Shown one piece after another: positions 8,751 through 18,317 of a stretch of DNA of 52,962 nucleotides. Source of the stretch: Lacimicrobium alkaliphilum (GTDB lineage: Bacteria; Pseudomonadota; Gammaproteobacteria; Enterobacterales; Alteromonadaceae). Below the pieces are notes generated by a model. That model had not been told where the DNA came from, did not search any database, and was given only the letters and a program-made list of their open reading frames with translations. Position numbers and translations under genes: made by a program. The stretch is from assembly GCF_002591895.1 (NCBI RefSeq), contig NZ_NISX01000020.1, positions 1-52,962 on the forward strand, written 5' to 3'. Position 1 is the stretch's first letter. Every line of letters starts with the position of its first letter.

Positions 8751-9341
8751 CTAATTGAAGAAGCTATTACGGATAAATTGCCACTGCTGCGCAAACCCCT
8801 CGGTAGGCCGGCGCTGAAATTCGCTGCGAATAAACTGGTTAATCCGTCCATCGGCAAAACAGATTAAAATACTGGCAACCTGACCTTCATCGATGGCCAT
8901 GGTTTTACCCTCCCGCAACTTTCGTTCTCTTAGCACTTGTTTGAGCTGAGTTTCGAGCCGTTCGAATAACTGCGCAATGCGGGTACGTAAGCGGTCTTGT
9001 TCACCCATCAGCGCATCACCATTGAGAATACGGGTGATGCCGGGATTACGTTCGGAAAAGCCTAAAAACAGATGCAAGATATGCTGGCAACGTACTGTGG
9101 CATCCTTTTCTTCTTCCAGGATTTTATTGATGCGGGAAAATAGTGCCTCCTCGATAAACTCAATCAAGCCTTCAAACATCCTCGCTTTACTGGGAAAGTG
9201 CCGATAGAGCGCAGCTTCAGATACACCCACTTCCGCGGCCAGTTTCGCCGTAGTAATGCGCTGCCCGGGACTGGTCTCCAGCATGCTGGCAAGGGATTGC
9301 AGAATTTGTGCGCGACGATTTGTTCTTTTTGTAGCAGCCAT
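8751..9341 (-). CDS. slmA: nucleoid occlusion factor SlmA
   Basis: TetR-fold protein that binds specific chromosomal sites and inhibits FtsZ assembly over the nucleoid. 196 residues, the usual SlmA length. The HTH segment is [20 protein letters not shown] followed by [18 protein letters not shown], and the C terminus has SlmA features ([17 protein letters not shown]). The gene order coaBC-dut-slmA matches enterobacteria. The start lies 11 bp after the dut stop on the same strand, which suggests a shared transcript. Confidence 0.95.
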   Translation of the reverse strand: MAATKRTNRRAQILQSLASMLETSPGQRITTAKLAAEVGVSEAALYRHFPSKARMFEGLIEFIEEALFSRINKILEEEKDATVRCQHILHLFLGFSERNPGITRILNGDALMGEQDRLRTRIAQLFERLETQLKQVLRERKLREGKTMAIDEGQVASILICFADGRINQFIRSEFQRRPTEGFAQQWQFIRNSFFN

Positions 9342-9352
9342 AATGCTTTCCG

Positions 9353-9808
9353 TTAGTTACGACCAGAAGAGCCAAAACCACCCTGGCCTCTTTCACTGGA
9401 GTCAAAGTCATCGACTATGCTGAAATTAGCCTGGATCACCGGCATAATAACCAGTTGCGCGATGCGGTCTCCGGGCTGGATGGCAAACGCTTCGTTACTG
9501 CGATTCCACACCGATACCATCAGTTGCCCCTGATAATCTGAGTCAATCAGCCCCACCAGATTGCCCAGAACAATACCGTGCTTGTGACCCAGGCCAGATC
9601 GGGGAAGTATAGTGGCACAAATACCAGGATCGCCGATATGGATGGCAATTCCGGTGCCGATTAAGTCTGTCTGACCCGGCTCCAGAATTAAAGGCGCATC
9701 AATGCAGGCTCGTAAGTCCATACCTGCTGAGCCCGGTGTAGCATATTCTGGCAGAGGGAGGCTGTTACCAATGCGGGGATCCAGTATCTTAATATCTATC
9801 TTATGCAT
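9353..9808 (-). CDS. dut: dUTP diphosphatase
   Basis: Homotrimeric dUTPase converting dUTP to dUMP and pyrophosphate, limiting uracil incorporation and feeding dTMP synthesis. 151 residues carrying the conserved motifs in order: [47 protein letters not shown] and the flexible C-terminal [11 protein letters not shown] that closes over the active site. One base separates it from coaBC upstream and 11 bp from slmA downstream, so coaBC-dut-slmA is probably one operon. Confidence 0.98.
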   Translation of the reverse strand: MHKIDIKILDPRIGNSLPLPEYATPGSAGMDLRACIDAPLILEPGQTDLIGTGIAIHIGDPGICATILPRSGLGHKHGIVLGNLVGLIDSDYQGQLMVSVWNRSNEAFAIQPGDRIAQLVIMPVIQANFSIVDDFDSSERGQGGFGSSGRN

Positions 9809-9809
9809 A

Positions 9810-11012
9810 TTATTTTTCTTTATATTTTGCTGCGACTAACTCTAAAAGCTGCCTGGCGAGGTTGAGTTTATCTGTAATCGGTAATGAGGTCTCGCCCGTT
9901 GCCCAGTATACATTCAGCGCGTTCATATCGCTGTTAAAGCCAATATTCTGCTTGGATACATCGTTGGCTGCAATCATATCCAGCTTCTTATTTACAAGCT
10001 TATGCTGTGCATACTGCTTTACCTGTTGTGTTTCAGCGGCAAAACCCAGTGTAAACGGAGGATGGGATAAGGCCGCTACATCGCCAAGTATATCGGGGTT
10101 TTTAACTAAAGTAAGGGTTAACTTATCTTTATCGGTTTTCTTAATCTTCTGTTCTTCACATAAGGATGGGCGGTAATCTGATACCGCCGCGCAACCAATA
10201 AATATATCGGTTTTCGCAATGCGTTCCGTTACCGCGTTGTGCATCTGCTGTGCAGTTTGGATTAATACGCGCTCACAGCCCAAAGGGGCGTCGAGGGATA
10301 CCGGTCCACTTACAAGAGTCACTTTAGCCCCGGCCTCAACGGCGGCCTGAGCAAGAGCATAACCCATCTTCCCTGAGCTGTGGTTGCTCAGATAGCGCAC
10401 CGGATCAATCGCCTCCCGGGTGGGACCGGCAGTGATCATTACGCATAATCCTTGCAGAGGGCGCTTCCCTGCTGATTGAATTAAGGCGTCGGCCAGCTCC
10501 TGAGGCTCAGGCATCCGACCAGGGCCGATATCACCGCATGCCTGTTCGCCCTCGGCCGGGCCCAATTGTCTGACACCACGGGAGCGTAACAATTGCAGAT
10601 TATGTTGAGTGGCACTGGCGTTATACATCTGCTGATTCATGGCGGGAGCGATGACCAGATCAGCGCTGCTGGCCAGACATAACGTGGTGAGCAGGTCATC
10701 GGCCATACCGGCACTTAGCCGGGCAATGAAATTCGCGCTGGCAGGCGCGATGAGAATGACATTGGCCCATTTGGCCAGCTCAATATGACCCATAGCGGCT
10801 TCCGCGGCAGGATCCAACAATTCCATGGATACAGGCAGGCCTGAGACGGCCTGCAGTGCCAGAGGACTGACAAATTCTTTGGCCGAAGACGTTAGTACAA
10901 CACGCACTTCAGCACCTTTGGCCTTCAGCTTGCGGACCAGATCGGGGGTCTTGTAAGCGGCGATGCCGCCTGTGATACCCAGCAGTACGTTTTTACCTGT
11001 CAGGGAAGCCAT
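9810..11012 (-). CDS. coaBC: bifunctional phosphopantothenoylcysteine decarboxylase/synthetase CoaBC
   Basis: Two consecutive steps of coenzyme A synthesis: CoaB ligates cysteine to 4'-phosphopantothenate (CTP-dependent) and CoaC, an FMN enzyme, decarboxylates the product. 400 residues. The CoaC half (1-190) begins with the flavoprotein motif [12 protein letters not shown], has PAMNQQMYN, and keeps the active-site Cys in [17 protein letters not shown]. The CoaB half has [30 protein letters not shown] and the KIKKTDKDK lysine motif. Divergent from radC; immediately upstream of dut. Confidence 0.97.
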   Translation of the reverse strand: MASLTGKNVLLGITGGIAAYKTPDLVRKLKAKGAEVRVVLTSSAKEFVSPLALQAVSGLPVSMELLDPAAEAAMGHIELAKWANVILIAPASANFIARLSAGMADDLLTTLCLASSADLVIAPAMNQQMYNASATQHNLQLLRSRGVRQLGPAEGEQACGDIGPGRMPEPQELADALIQSAGKRPLQGLCVMITAGPTREAIDPVRYLSNHSSGKMGYALAQAAVEAGAKVTLVSGPVSLDAPLGCERVLIQTAQQMHNAVTERIAKTDIFIGCAAVSDYRPSLCEEQKIKKTDKDKLTLTLVKNPDILGDVAALSHPPFTLGFAAETQQVKQYAQHKLVNKKLDMIAANDVSKQNIGFNSDMNALNVYWATGETSLPITDKLNLARQLLELVAAKYKEK

Positions 11013-11106
11013 ATGAATAAAGCAGGTTAGCGATTTGTTGTTAGCCTATCATTAAAGAGTCGGATAGTGGATAAGTCATTGGTATAAACCTTCAAGGAGA
11101 GTGGGT

Positions 11107-11781
11107 ATGCGCATTCAGGAATGGCCACTGCGGGAGAGGCCAAGAGAGAAACTATTGGAAAAGGGTCCTCAGGCATTATCTGATGCCGAATTGTTGGCCA
11201 TATTTTTACGTACCGGCGTAGCTGGCATCAATGCAGTGGATCTGGCCCGCCAGTTGCTCAATCGTTTTGGTGGGCTGCGCGCTCTGCTTTGCGCTGAACA
11301 ACAGGAGTTCTGTCGGGCCAAAGGGCTTGGGCAAGCAAAATATGTGCAATTGCAGGCAGTGATGGAAATGGCCCGTCGTTATCTTGCTGAGGCGCTGCAG
11401 CGCGAACAGGCTTTCTCGAGTGCCGAGGACACCCGGGCTTTCCTTATTAGCCGCATGCGTGATGAGCCCAATGAGTTGTTTGCGATGTTACTGCTGGATT
11501 CGCAGCATAGATTGATCGCGTTTAAACCCATGTTTCAGGGTACCATCGATGCGGCTTCAGTGTACCCGAGGGTATTGGTGAAAGCCGCTCTGGACCTGCA
11601 CGCGGCGGCAGTTATTCTGGCTCACAATCACCCTTCCGGAGTGGCGGAACCAAGCCAGGCCGATAAACATATTACCCATCGAATTATCGAAGCGATGGCG
11701 CTTGTGGATATAAGGGTGTTAGATCATTTTGTTATTGGTGATGGTATTGCCGTGTCTTTCGCCGAGCGGGGACTGATATAA
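11107..11781 (+). CDS. radC: RadC family JAB-domain protein
   Basis: 224 residues with an N-terminal helix-hairpin-helix-like region ([20 protein letters not shown]) and a C-terminal MPN/JAB metalloprotease-like domain carrying [14 protein letters not shown], the conserved H-x-H...S...D zinc motif. The molecular role of RadC is unsettled; the old link to DNA repair is not supported in E. coli. The start is the ATG at 11107 because AAGGAG (11094-11099) gives 7-nt spacing; the in-frame GTG at 11101 is too close. Precedes rpmB-rpmG as in enterobacteria. Confidence 0.93.
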   Translation: MRIQEWPLRERPREKLLEKGPQALSDAELLAIFLRTGVAGINAVDLARQLLNRFGGLRALLCAEQQEFCRAKGLGQAKYVQLQAVMEMARRYLAEALQREQAFSSAEDTRAFLISRMRDEPNELFAMLLLDSQHRLIAFKPMFQGTIDAASVYPRVLVKAALDLHAAAVILAHNHPSGVAEPSQADKHITHRIIEAMALVDIRVLDHFVIGDGIAVSFAERGLI

Positions 11782-11816
11782 AAGTCATGGTTTGATTGAA
11801 TTGAACGGGAAAAGAG

Positions 11817-11845
11817 TTGATTCAGAGCCCGGTTTGCTGTATAAA
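11817..11845 (+). promoter_or_regulatory. sigma70-type promoter of rpmB-rpmG
   Basis: TTGATT (11817-11822), a 17-nt spacer, then TATAAA (11840-11845). Transcription from here would begin near 11852, giving a leader of about 135 nt that contains the long hairpin before rpmB. Confidence 0.65.
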
Positions 11846-11862
11846 ATGCGCCCTCTTGTCGT

Positions 11863-11919
11863 AGTGCCTAAACACAGACTATATGGTTGAGACTGCTATA
11901 TAGTCTGTGTTTAGGTACT
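11863..11919 (+). promoter_or_regulatory. long leader hairpin upstream of rpmB
   Basis: A perfect 18-bp inverted repeat (11867-11884 paired with 11898-11915, 13-nt loop) extends to about 22 bp with one G-U pair. No T tract follows, so it is not an intrinsic terminator. It lies entirely inside the predicted rpmB 5' leader. It may be a ribosomal-protein autoregulatory structure or a palindromic insertion. Confidence 0.6.
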
Positions 11920-11986
11920 TAGGTGAACTGGTTTGGGTAGCTTGTAGCCAGCCAGGGTTGAATTATAGGTAATTTGGAGACAAACA

Positions 11987-12223
11987 ATGTCCAGAGTATG
12001 TCAAGTAACTGGCAAGCGTCCGGCGGTAGGTAATAACCGTTCGCACGCCAAGAACGCCACTCGTCGTCGTTTCCTGCCAAACCTGCAAACGCACCGTTTC
12101 TGGGTTGAGAGCGAGAACCGTTTTGTAAAACTACGCCTGACCGCAAAAGGTATGCGTATTATTGATAAGAAAGGCATCGATTCAGTTTTGACTGATATTC
12201 GTGCCCGTGGCGAAAAAATCTAA
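11987..12223 (+). CDS. rpmB: 50S ribosomal protein L28
   Basis: 78 residues, full length, starting [17 protein letters not shown], the standard bacterial L28 N terminus, and ending [10 protein letters not shown] large-subunit protein. TTTGGAG precedes the ATG at good spacing. rpmG follows 10 bp later on the same transcript. Confidence 0.99.
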   Translation: MSRVCQVTGKRPAVGNNRSHAKNATRRRFLPNLQTHRFWVESENRFVKLRLTAKGMRIIDKKGIDSVLTDIRARGEKI

Positions 12224-12233
12224 GGAATAACCC

Positions 12234-12389
12234 ATGCGCGATAAAATCAAATTGGTTTCTACTGCTGGTACTGGCTATTTCTATACCACAGACAAAAACA
12301 AACGTAATATGCCCGGAAAAATGGAGATCAAAAAATTTGATCCTAAAATTCGCAAGCATGTCATGTTTAAAGAAGCCAAAATCAAGTAA
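12234..12389 (+). CDS. rpmG: 50S ribosomal protein L33
   Basis: 51 residues ([19 protein letters not shown] ... FKEAKIK), a large-subunit protein. It lacks the paired CxxC motifs of the zinc-binding L33 form, so it is the zinc-independent type usual in gammaproteobacteria. TAAGGA, overlapping the rpmB stop, serves as ribosome-binding site. An intrinsic terminator lies 85 bp downstream. Confidence 0.98.
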   Translation: MRDKIKLVSTAGTGYFYTTDKNKRNMPGKMEIKKFDPKIRKHVMFKEAKIK

Positions 12390-12423
12390 GAGATTCTTGG
12401 CGAACCTGATGCGTCAGCGTTCA

Positions 12424-12458
12424 TTTTCGCAACGAGGCTGAGAAGCCAAATGCGAAAA
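12424..12458 (+). other. nested hairpins in the rpmG 3' UTR
   Basis: TTTTCGCA (12424-12431) pairs with TGCGAAAA (12451-12458) around an inner GGCT-GAGA-AGCC hairpin (12436-12447). It sits between the rpmG stop and the terminator, so the mature 3' UTR would be a structured RNA of about 105 nt. Confidence 0.45.
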
Positions 12459-12473
12459 AACTGTCTCCATAAG

Positions 12474-12497
12474 AGCCCGGCAATGCCGGGCTTTTTT
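12474..12497 (+). terminator. intrinsic terminator of rpmB-rpmG
   Basis: GCCCGGC-AAT-GCCGGGC stem-loop (12475-12491) followed directly by six T. A textbook rho-independent terminator. Confidence 0.93.
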
Positions 12498-12641
12498 GTA
12501 TGTCTGAATTAGCTTTGCACCTTTAAGCGTCCTCCGGTTGTTATTTACAGAGCGAGATCACGCCATTCTGATTGAATAAATGTCTTGTTAGTCGCTTTCT
12601 TTGTTACCATTTACTTATCCTTGTCCCATTGCTAAAGGCTT

Positions 12642-13100
12642 ATGATTCGTTTATCTAAGAGAGGCTGGAATAACGTGCTTATTTTTGCCACGTTGCTGTT
12701 GATTCTTGTATTCCATCAAAGTGGTAATTTTTTCAATCAGTCTGATTTGCCGAGCACTCAGAGCCTGTTGCCAGAAGAGGTGCCGGTAATGAAAATTGAT
12801 TACGGTACTCATACACTAGAGCGCATTGGTCAGGGCTGGAGAATAAGACCGGGTCTGGAGTTGAGTGAGGCCAGGCTGGCCACTCTGGTCGAGAACTGGC
12901 AGCAGACTATTGTTACACCGCTGACAGGTGGGAAGCTGCAAAATACCGCCGTGGTGGTTATCTGGCTGGCGGGGCAGCCACAAAGCGTGGTCATTCAGGT
13001 CACACAGCAGGGTGGTGATGTTCTTATGCAGCACCAGGGGCGGTTGTATCGCGCTGAAAACCGGAAGATAACGGAATTTATTCCTGAGGCCATACTCTGA
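12642..13100 (+). CDS. small membrane-anchored protein upstream of mutM
   Basis: 152 residues, family not recognised. One N-terminal transmembrane helix (VLIFATLLLILVFHQSG, about residues 12-28) is followed by a soluble, presumably periplasmic domain rich in beta-type sequence (VVVIWLAGQPQSVVIQVTQQ). AAAGG precedes the ATG. Its TGA overlaps the ATG of mutM by one base, so the two are translationally coupled. No enzyme motif is visible. It resembles a bitopic assembly or scaffold protein, but that is only an impression. Confidence 0.75.
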   Translation: MIRLSKRGWNNVLIFATLLLILVFHQSGNFFNQSDLPSTQSLLPEEVPVMKIDYGTHTLERIGQGWRIRPGLELSEARLATLVENWQQTIVTPLTGGKLQNTAVVVIWLAGQPQSVVIQVTQQGGDVLMQHQGRLYRAENRKITEFIPEAIL

Positions 13101-13912
13101 TGCCTGAACTTCCAGAGGTTGAAGTCAGCCGGTTGGGTATCAGCCCGCTGATGATTGGACAAATAATTACCCGGATTTCTGTACACCAGCCTCAACTTCG
13201 TTGGCCTGTACCGGATGATATTCATCAGGCACAGGGGCACCGGATACTGAACATTCGCCGCCGCGCCAAATATTTACTATTGGATACCGAGCCGGGGAGT
13301 TTGATCCTGCATCTGGGTATGTCCGGAAAACTCAGGGTGTTACCCCTGACTGAACCTCTGCAGAAACATGATCATCTGGTTATTGCGCTGGATAGTCAGC
13401 GATCCCTGCGCCTGAATGATCCCAGACGCTTTGGCGCTTGTTTATGGCAAGGTCGCGACGCAGAGCCATTGTCTTTACTGGAGCATTTGGGGCCGGAACC
13501 GTTGACCCCTGATTTCGACGGCAAGCGTTTATATCAGTTGTCACGGGGCAAAAAGCAGGCGATCAAGAGTTTCATTATGGATAACCGGGTAGTGGTAGGC
13601 GTGGGGAACATCTACGCCAATGAAGCGCTGTTTCTGGCTGGTATTGATCCCAGGCGACAAGCCGGGCGTGTGGGAAGGGACAGATGCGAGATGCTAGCCA
13701 GTACCATCAAGCAGGTGTTAATCAATGCGATAGAGCAGGGCGGCACCACGTTGAAGGATTTTGCACAGGCTGATGGTAAGCCAGGTTATTTTGCCCAGCA
13801 ACTCAGAGTATATGGTCGCTCCGGGGAACACTGTCTGGTCTGTGAATCACCAGTAAGAACGGTGGTGATAGGCCAGCGCAACAGTTTCTATTGCAATAAA
13901 TGCCAGCGCTGA
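13100..13912 (+). CDS. mutM: formamidopyrimidine/8-oxoguanine DNA glycosylase MutM (Fpg)
   Basis: Base-excision repair glycosylase/AP lyase removing 8-oxoguanine and formamidopyrimidines. 270 residues, standard length. The N terminus is MPELPEVE, providing catalytic Pro2 and Glu3 after Met removal. RRRAKYLLL contains the conserved lysine near position 57. Also visible are the DNA-binding NIYANEALF (H2TH) segment and a C-terminal zinc finger CLVC...CNKC. Its start overlaps the stop of the preceding membrane protein gene. It converges with coaD. Confidence 0.98.
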   Translation: MPELPEVEVSRLGISPLMIGQIITRISVHQPQLRWPVPDDIHQAQGHRILNIRRRAKYLLLDTEPGSLILHLGMSGKLRVLPLTEPLQKHDHLVIALDSQRSLRLNDPRRFGACLWQGRDAEPLSLLEHLGPEPLTPDFDGKRLYQLSRGKKQAIKSFIMDNRVVVGVGNIYANEALFLAGIDPRRQAGRVGRDRCEMLASTIKQVLINAIEQGGTTLKDFAQADGKPGYFAQQLRVYGRSGEHCLVCESPVRTVVIGQRNSFYCNKCQR

Positions 13913-13931
13913 AGGGCGGTCAGCAGGCAGG

Positions 13932-14459
<528 letters not shown>

Positions 14460-14468
14460 CTAACAGGT

Positions 14469-15497
14469 TTAACGGCCCCAGTAACCCAGCTTTAGGCGCA
14501 TTTTCAACTGACGAAACAAGTTAACAGGCTTGCTTTTCAGCCCTTCCCTGCCCAGAGCGATAGTATCATCGACAGCGTTCAGTATTCTCGCTGAAGAGTG
14601 GCCATCTGTGTAGGGGTGAAGCTGACTGATATTGGCCTCAATAGCCTGTTTCCACTCGATGGATGGCGCTGAGGCTTGCTGTATGGCGCCTGGCAGCATC
14701 TCAGGATCACTGATATCAAGGAGTTGTGCTTCAGGTTGAAGATTATTAAAGGTGACAACGGGCTTTTTCAGCAGGCAAAACTCAGTAATCGCAGAAGAGG
14801 TATCGGATAGCATGATATCGGCGGCCAGCAATAGCGGGTTGATAGAGCTGTCCTCAGCCACAATCAACCTGTCATGTTGTAGCGCTTTGTATGCCTGTAT
14901 CCATTGCTTATCCATTTTTGGATGAAACTTGATCAGCCAGCGCAAATCGTTCTCTTCTGATAACTTTTTTATCTGCTCATACAACGCAGGAGCCGAAGTG
15001 AGTGATGGAGAGAATGTCGGCGCGTAAAGAATCAGTGGTCCTGTCGCTGGCGTTGGCCATGTGTATGGTGCGACTGAGAACAAAGGATCCGTTTTTGGCC
15101 AGCCTGTCTCCAGTACCCTGAAATAGGGATGTTCCAGTTGTAATTGTTCGAACTTACGGGTGAAAAGAGGCCCCTGAGTGCAGTAAAGATCAAAACAATC
15201 ACGAATGCGGAAGTGGCCCTTCTTTTTCCATTCGAAACCATGGAAAACCTGCACTTTTAAACCGGGAATAAAGCTGGGCACATAATTGCCTGGTACAAAT
15301 ACCGCTCTGGGGCAGACAGATATCACGTCTGCCACACTGTCTAATACCGACTCATCGGACAAAAAAAGCTGTTTGTTTACCTCTTTTCCTTCAGTAAACC
15401 AGTGAACCTTATCCCCCCGTCGGTGAATCTCTGCCTGTAATGGCCTCAGTATCTCGAAGGCGTAATTCTGTGAGATATAGAACAGATAGTGATTCAA
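14469..15497 (-). CDS. CDP-glycerol glycerophosphotransferase family protein (TagB-like)
   Basis: 342 residues related to the teichoic-acid TagB/TagF transferases, which move glycerol phosphate from CDP-glycerol to an acceptor. Visible: an N-terminal Rossmann-like half (FVPGNYVPSFIPGLKVQVFH), LILYAPTFSPSL (the PTF/R motif), RWLIKFHPKMD, and DIMLSDTSSAITEFCLLKKP, the strongly conserved donor-binding region. The basic amphipathic C terminus (RQLKMRLKLGYWGR) may associate with the membrane. The start overlaps the stop of the cytidylyltransferase gene (ATGA), so donor synthesis and transfer are coupled. The acceptor is unknown; an LPS core or surface polysaccharide is likely from context. Confidence 0.82.
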   Translation of the reverse strand: MNHYLFYISQNYAFEILRPLQAEIHRRGDKVHWFTEGKEVNKQLFLSDESVLDSVADVISVCPRAVFVPGNYVPSFIPGLKVQVFHGFEWKKKGHFRIRDCFDLYCTQGPLFTRKFEQLQLEHPYFRVLETGWPKTDPLFSVAPYTWPTPATGPLILYAPTFSPSLTSAPALYEQIKKLSEENDLRWLIKFHPKMDKQWIQAYKALQHDRLIVAEDSSINPLLLAADIMLSDTSSAITEFCLLKKPVVTFNNLQPEAQLLDISDPEMLPGAIQQASAPSIEWKQAIEANISQLHPYTDGHSSARILNAVDDTIALGREGLKSKPVNLFRQLKMRLKLGYWGR

Positions 15498-15889
15498 GGC
15501 ACTTCCTTAATCACTTCGATAAGCTCTGTGGTGGATATGGAAGGTGTGCGGGACAGATAATGCACTTCGCAATAGCTTCTGAGGTGATCAAAGCGGCCTT
15601 GCCAGTCATCGCCCATCACCAGCATATCGGCTTGATAATAGTGGAGGTACTCAGGTTTTTGTTCCAGTGACTCTTCCTTAAATACCTCATCGACAAAACG
15701 CAATGACTGAATAATCTTGGCGCGGCTGACGTAGGGATAAATGGGCGAACGGCCTTTTTTACTGATATTAAGCTCGTCGGAAGAGATTCCCACGGTCAAA
15801 TGATCGCCTAATGCCCTGGCTCTTTCAAGCAGGTTAATATGTCCTACATGAAAAACATCGAAGGTGCCAAAAGTAATAATACGTTTCAT
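15494..15889 (-). CDS. glycerol-3-phosphate cytidylyltransferase-like protein (TagD-like)
   Basis: 131 residues, almost exactly the length of TagD/GCT, which makes CDP-glycerol from glycerol-3-phosphate and CTP. The diagnostic motifs are all present: GTFDVFHVGHINLLERA, LRFVDEVFKEE, ADMLVMGDDWQGRFD and LSRTPSISTTELI. It overlaps the TagB-like transferase by 4 bp and follows wzi by 11 bp, so wzi-tagD-tagB is a likely operon. An alternative alcohol-phosphate substrate cannot be excluded. Confidence 0.88.
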   Translation of the reverse strand: MKRIITFGTFDVFHVGHINLLERARALGDHLTVGISSDELNISKKGRSPIYPYVSRAKIIQSLRFVDEVFKEESLEQKPEYLHYYQADMLVMGDDWQGRFDHLRSYCEVHYLSRTPSISTTELIEVIKEVP

Positions 15890-15900
15890 AGAGGTTGACC

Positions 15901-17322
15901 TTACCAGCGGTAAAAAAGCGCCAGGCGACTGAAGTTGTTATCCCGGGTGTCCCGCCCTGCATACAGGCTAACACCCCAGAAACCGGAATCGGTGGCATAA
16001 CTGTAATCCATCTCCAGTTCGAATCCCTGTACATACTCATTAACCAGGTGTTCTTCATTGTTAATGGTGCGAAGGGTGCCGGAGAGCAGTGATCGGTTGC
16101 CGAGCCTATACTCCATTGATGCAGACAGTACTTTGGCCGGGGTATCATGATTAAAAATCCGCTCATCTCCGCCCCAGTGCCCCATTACCTGCCCCAGATT
16201 GGTATAGCCTTGCCGATAAAGATGATGCACATACCAGGCTGTATCCCAGCGATTATATTCCAGTCGCAGGCTGAGTGTGTCTGTCAGATCCGGTAAAAAG
16301 ATACCAAACGAGAGGGTCTCATTACCTAACTTGTAATTTTTCTCCCCCTCGGTATCTTCTCCGCCGATTTCACCATATAACGACCAGTCAATATCCCATA
16401 ACGTTACATTCATTTTACTGGTAAAAGAGGCCTGCTGATTGCCAAACTCAAAATTAGGATCATCGGTAACGGTGCCCACATTATCCTTACCTGCAGGATC
16501 AAAGAAGGCCTGAAAGATGTCTGATATGTTCACTTCACGGGCCCCGCCGCCGAACTGGAATGTACGGTTGACACCGATAGTCCAGAAATCCAGTGGTGTA
16601 AAACTGAGGTGGAAGCCCGTCTGGCGAGGGTGACCGGAAAAAAACTCATTACCAAGACGAATGCCATCCACCTTTTCCAGTTTGGAATAAAAAAGCTCGT
16701 AGCGAATATTCCAGTCGGTGATGGGAGTGGCATTACTGATGGTGATTGAAGGCGAAGCCTCAGCATGGGTGCTGACCAGCATGGCAGAATCCTGAAAGGG
16801 GGAAAACCAATGTTCCCGATATCCCAGCTCTACCTGAGCATATTCGTAGCCAAATCCGATATAACTCCCGGTATGAACCGGGCCGCCGCTGTCCTCAGAT
16901 AACAGCATCCCTGCCGACGCGATAAAATAAGGGTTTGGATGGTAAAAACCTCCGGCAGATACGATATAGCTGGATTGGCTCTGAATACCCCTTTGGTTTG
17001 GCAAATCTTTGGCATTATCCTGACTGGCGGCCAGTTCAATTGAAGCGTAACTCCTGCCCGTCGTTCGTGTATAGCGTTGAAGATACCGGTTTACCTGCTG
17101 GTACAATCGCGGATGGCTGTTCTGAAGTAAATTAATCCGGGTTAGCACCTCTGACGCTTTGTAAGGCTTGGTAAGAGGTGCACTGGGTGTCAAAGCCATC
17201 ACCTTTTCTACCTGTGACTCGATCTCAGGGGAGAGCTGTAAGGGCAAATATGGAGACAGGCCTTTGGCGACGGCTGTGGCCGAGAAGAAAAAGTAACAGG
17301 CAATCAGGCGGCAGCAGCGCAT
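15901..17322 (-). CDS. Wzi-like capsule assembly outer-membrane protein
   Basis: 473 residues beginning with a signal peptide (MRCCRLIACYFFFSATAVAKG) and continuing as alternating amphipathic strands typical of an outer-membrane beta barrel, with a terminal aromatic (LALFYRW). The pattern (GFGYEYAQVELGYREHWFSP, LRLEYNRWDT, YRQGYTNLGQVMGHW) fits the Wzi family that anchors capsular polysaccharide at the cell surface. Located upstream of the TagD/TagB-like pair in the same orientation. No wza/wzc export genes are in the window, so the ligand is uncertain. Confidence 0.82.
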   Translation of the reverse strand: MRCCRLIACYFFFSATAVAKGLSPYLPLQLSPEIESQVEKVMALTPSAPLTKPYKASEVLTRINLLQNSHPRLYQQVNRYLQRYTRTTGRSYASIELAASQDNAKDLPNQRGIQSQSSYIVSAGGFYHPNPYFIASAGMLLSEDSGGPVHTGSYIGFGYEYAQVELGYREHWFSPFQDSAMLVSTHAEASPSITISNATPITDWNIRYELFYSKLEKVDGIRLGNEFFSGHPRQTGFHLSFTPLDFWTIGVNRTFQFGGGAREVNISDIFQAFFDPAGKDNVGTVTDDPNFEFGNQQASFTSKMNVTLWDIDWSLYGEIGGEDTEGEKNYKLGNETLSFGIFLPDLTDTLSLRLEYNRWDTAWYVHHLYRQGYTNLGQVMGHWGGDERIFNHDTPAKVLSASMEYRLGNRSLLSGTLRTINNEEHLVNEYVQGFELEMDYSYATDSGFWGVSLYAGRDTRDNNFSRLALFYRW

Positions 17323-17409
17323 AAATGGTTTCTAATCCGAACAAATATAATGCGGCAATTATACATAAGCCTGTGGAGGATGGTATGACAGAGGCACATG
17401 AGCATGAGA

Positions 17410-18147
17410 TCAGGGTGCAGTTTGCGCAATGGCGGATTTATAGCGTTGAGCGAGCGTGGTGAAATCACTCTCCTGCCAATACCATTGAGTTTCATTGCTG
17501 GCGGATTTTCTTAGTGAGCGGTGTAACCGGTTAAGATTACCCTGTTTCCAGCTGTTACCTGAACGCCGGCGGCATTTATCAAAGTCGATAATCCACACGC
17601 TACCCTGTGCGTCCAGCATCAGATTGCGAATATTGAGGTCATGGTGATAGACCTGACAGTTATGTAAGCGAGCAATTACTTCTCCTACGCTTTCCCATTC
17701 ATCAATAGTAAGAGGTCGTTGACTCAGAACTTCATGCAGATCCTGACTGTCGGGAATCAGCCGGGTGATCAAATCGGCCCGATAACTACAACCGGAGCGA
17801 GTGACATGGGCAGCTACAGGCTCTGGCACTGGCAGATGTTGCTGGCGAAGGTAAGCGAGTAAGTGAAATTCCCGCCAGGCTCGGGTTTTTCTGAGGCCCG
17901 TGTAAACAAAGCGATCATCCAGCAATTTGCCTATTAATCCGCCACGACGATAATGCCTGAGTGCCCAGTCCTCATCTGCATTGGGCCTGATAAAGACAGT
18001 CGTACCACGACCTTTGGCACTGCTCGTTAACGCGCTGCGAGAGCGCCAGTATTCGGGAATGAAAATTTGTGGCTGCATGGAAACAGGTAAGCCTTTGCGA
18101 TGTAAAAAACAATGTCCGTTCCCGGCAAACTGTTGTTTGTATTCCAT
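17410..18147 (-). CDS. kdkA: 3-deoxy-D-manno-octulosonic acid kinase (KdkA)
   Basis: ATP-dependent kinase that phosphorylates the single Kdo residue of the LPS inner core, known from Haemophilus and Vibrio. 245 residues from the chosen ATG (MEYKQQFAGNGHCFLHR); the frame is open upstream but that part is not family-like. It is a Kdo/WaaP-type kinase fold: RHYRRGGLIGKLLDDRFVY, RAWREFHLLAYLRQ, the catalytic loop YHHDLNIRNLMLD and metal-binding WIIDFDKCRRR. It lies 87 bp upstream of wzi on the same strand and diverges from the core glycosyltransferase gene. Confidence 0.88.
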   Translation of the reverse strand: MEYKQQFAGNGHCFLHRKGLPVSMQPQIFIPEYWRSRSALTSSAKGRGTTVFIRPNADEDWALRHYRRGGLIGKLLDDRFVYTGLRKTRAWREFHLLAYLRQQHLPVPEPVAAHVTRSGCSYRADLITRLIPDSQDLHEVLSQRPLTIDEWESVGEVIARLHNCQVYHHDLNIRNLMLDAQGSVWIIDFDKCRRRSGNSWKQGNLNRLHRSLRKSASNETQWYWQESDFTTLAQRYKSAIAQTAP

Positions 18148-18317
18148 TAACCCTGTCACTATTGATAAATCAGATATTGTAAATAATACCATGACAAATG
18201 TATCAGCAGTTTGTAATTGCTGTTGGCAATACATCCGGCGGCGACGTTAAGAAAGAACCAGCGCCATGGTAGACTAAGCGGCTATATCACAGGAAACCGA
18301 ATCAGCTTGTTTGTCCG

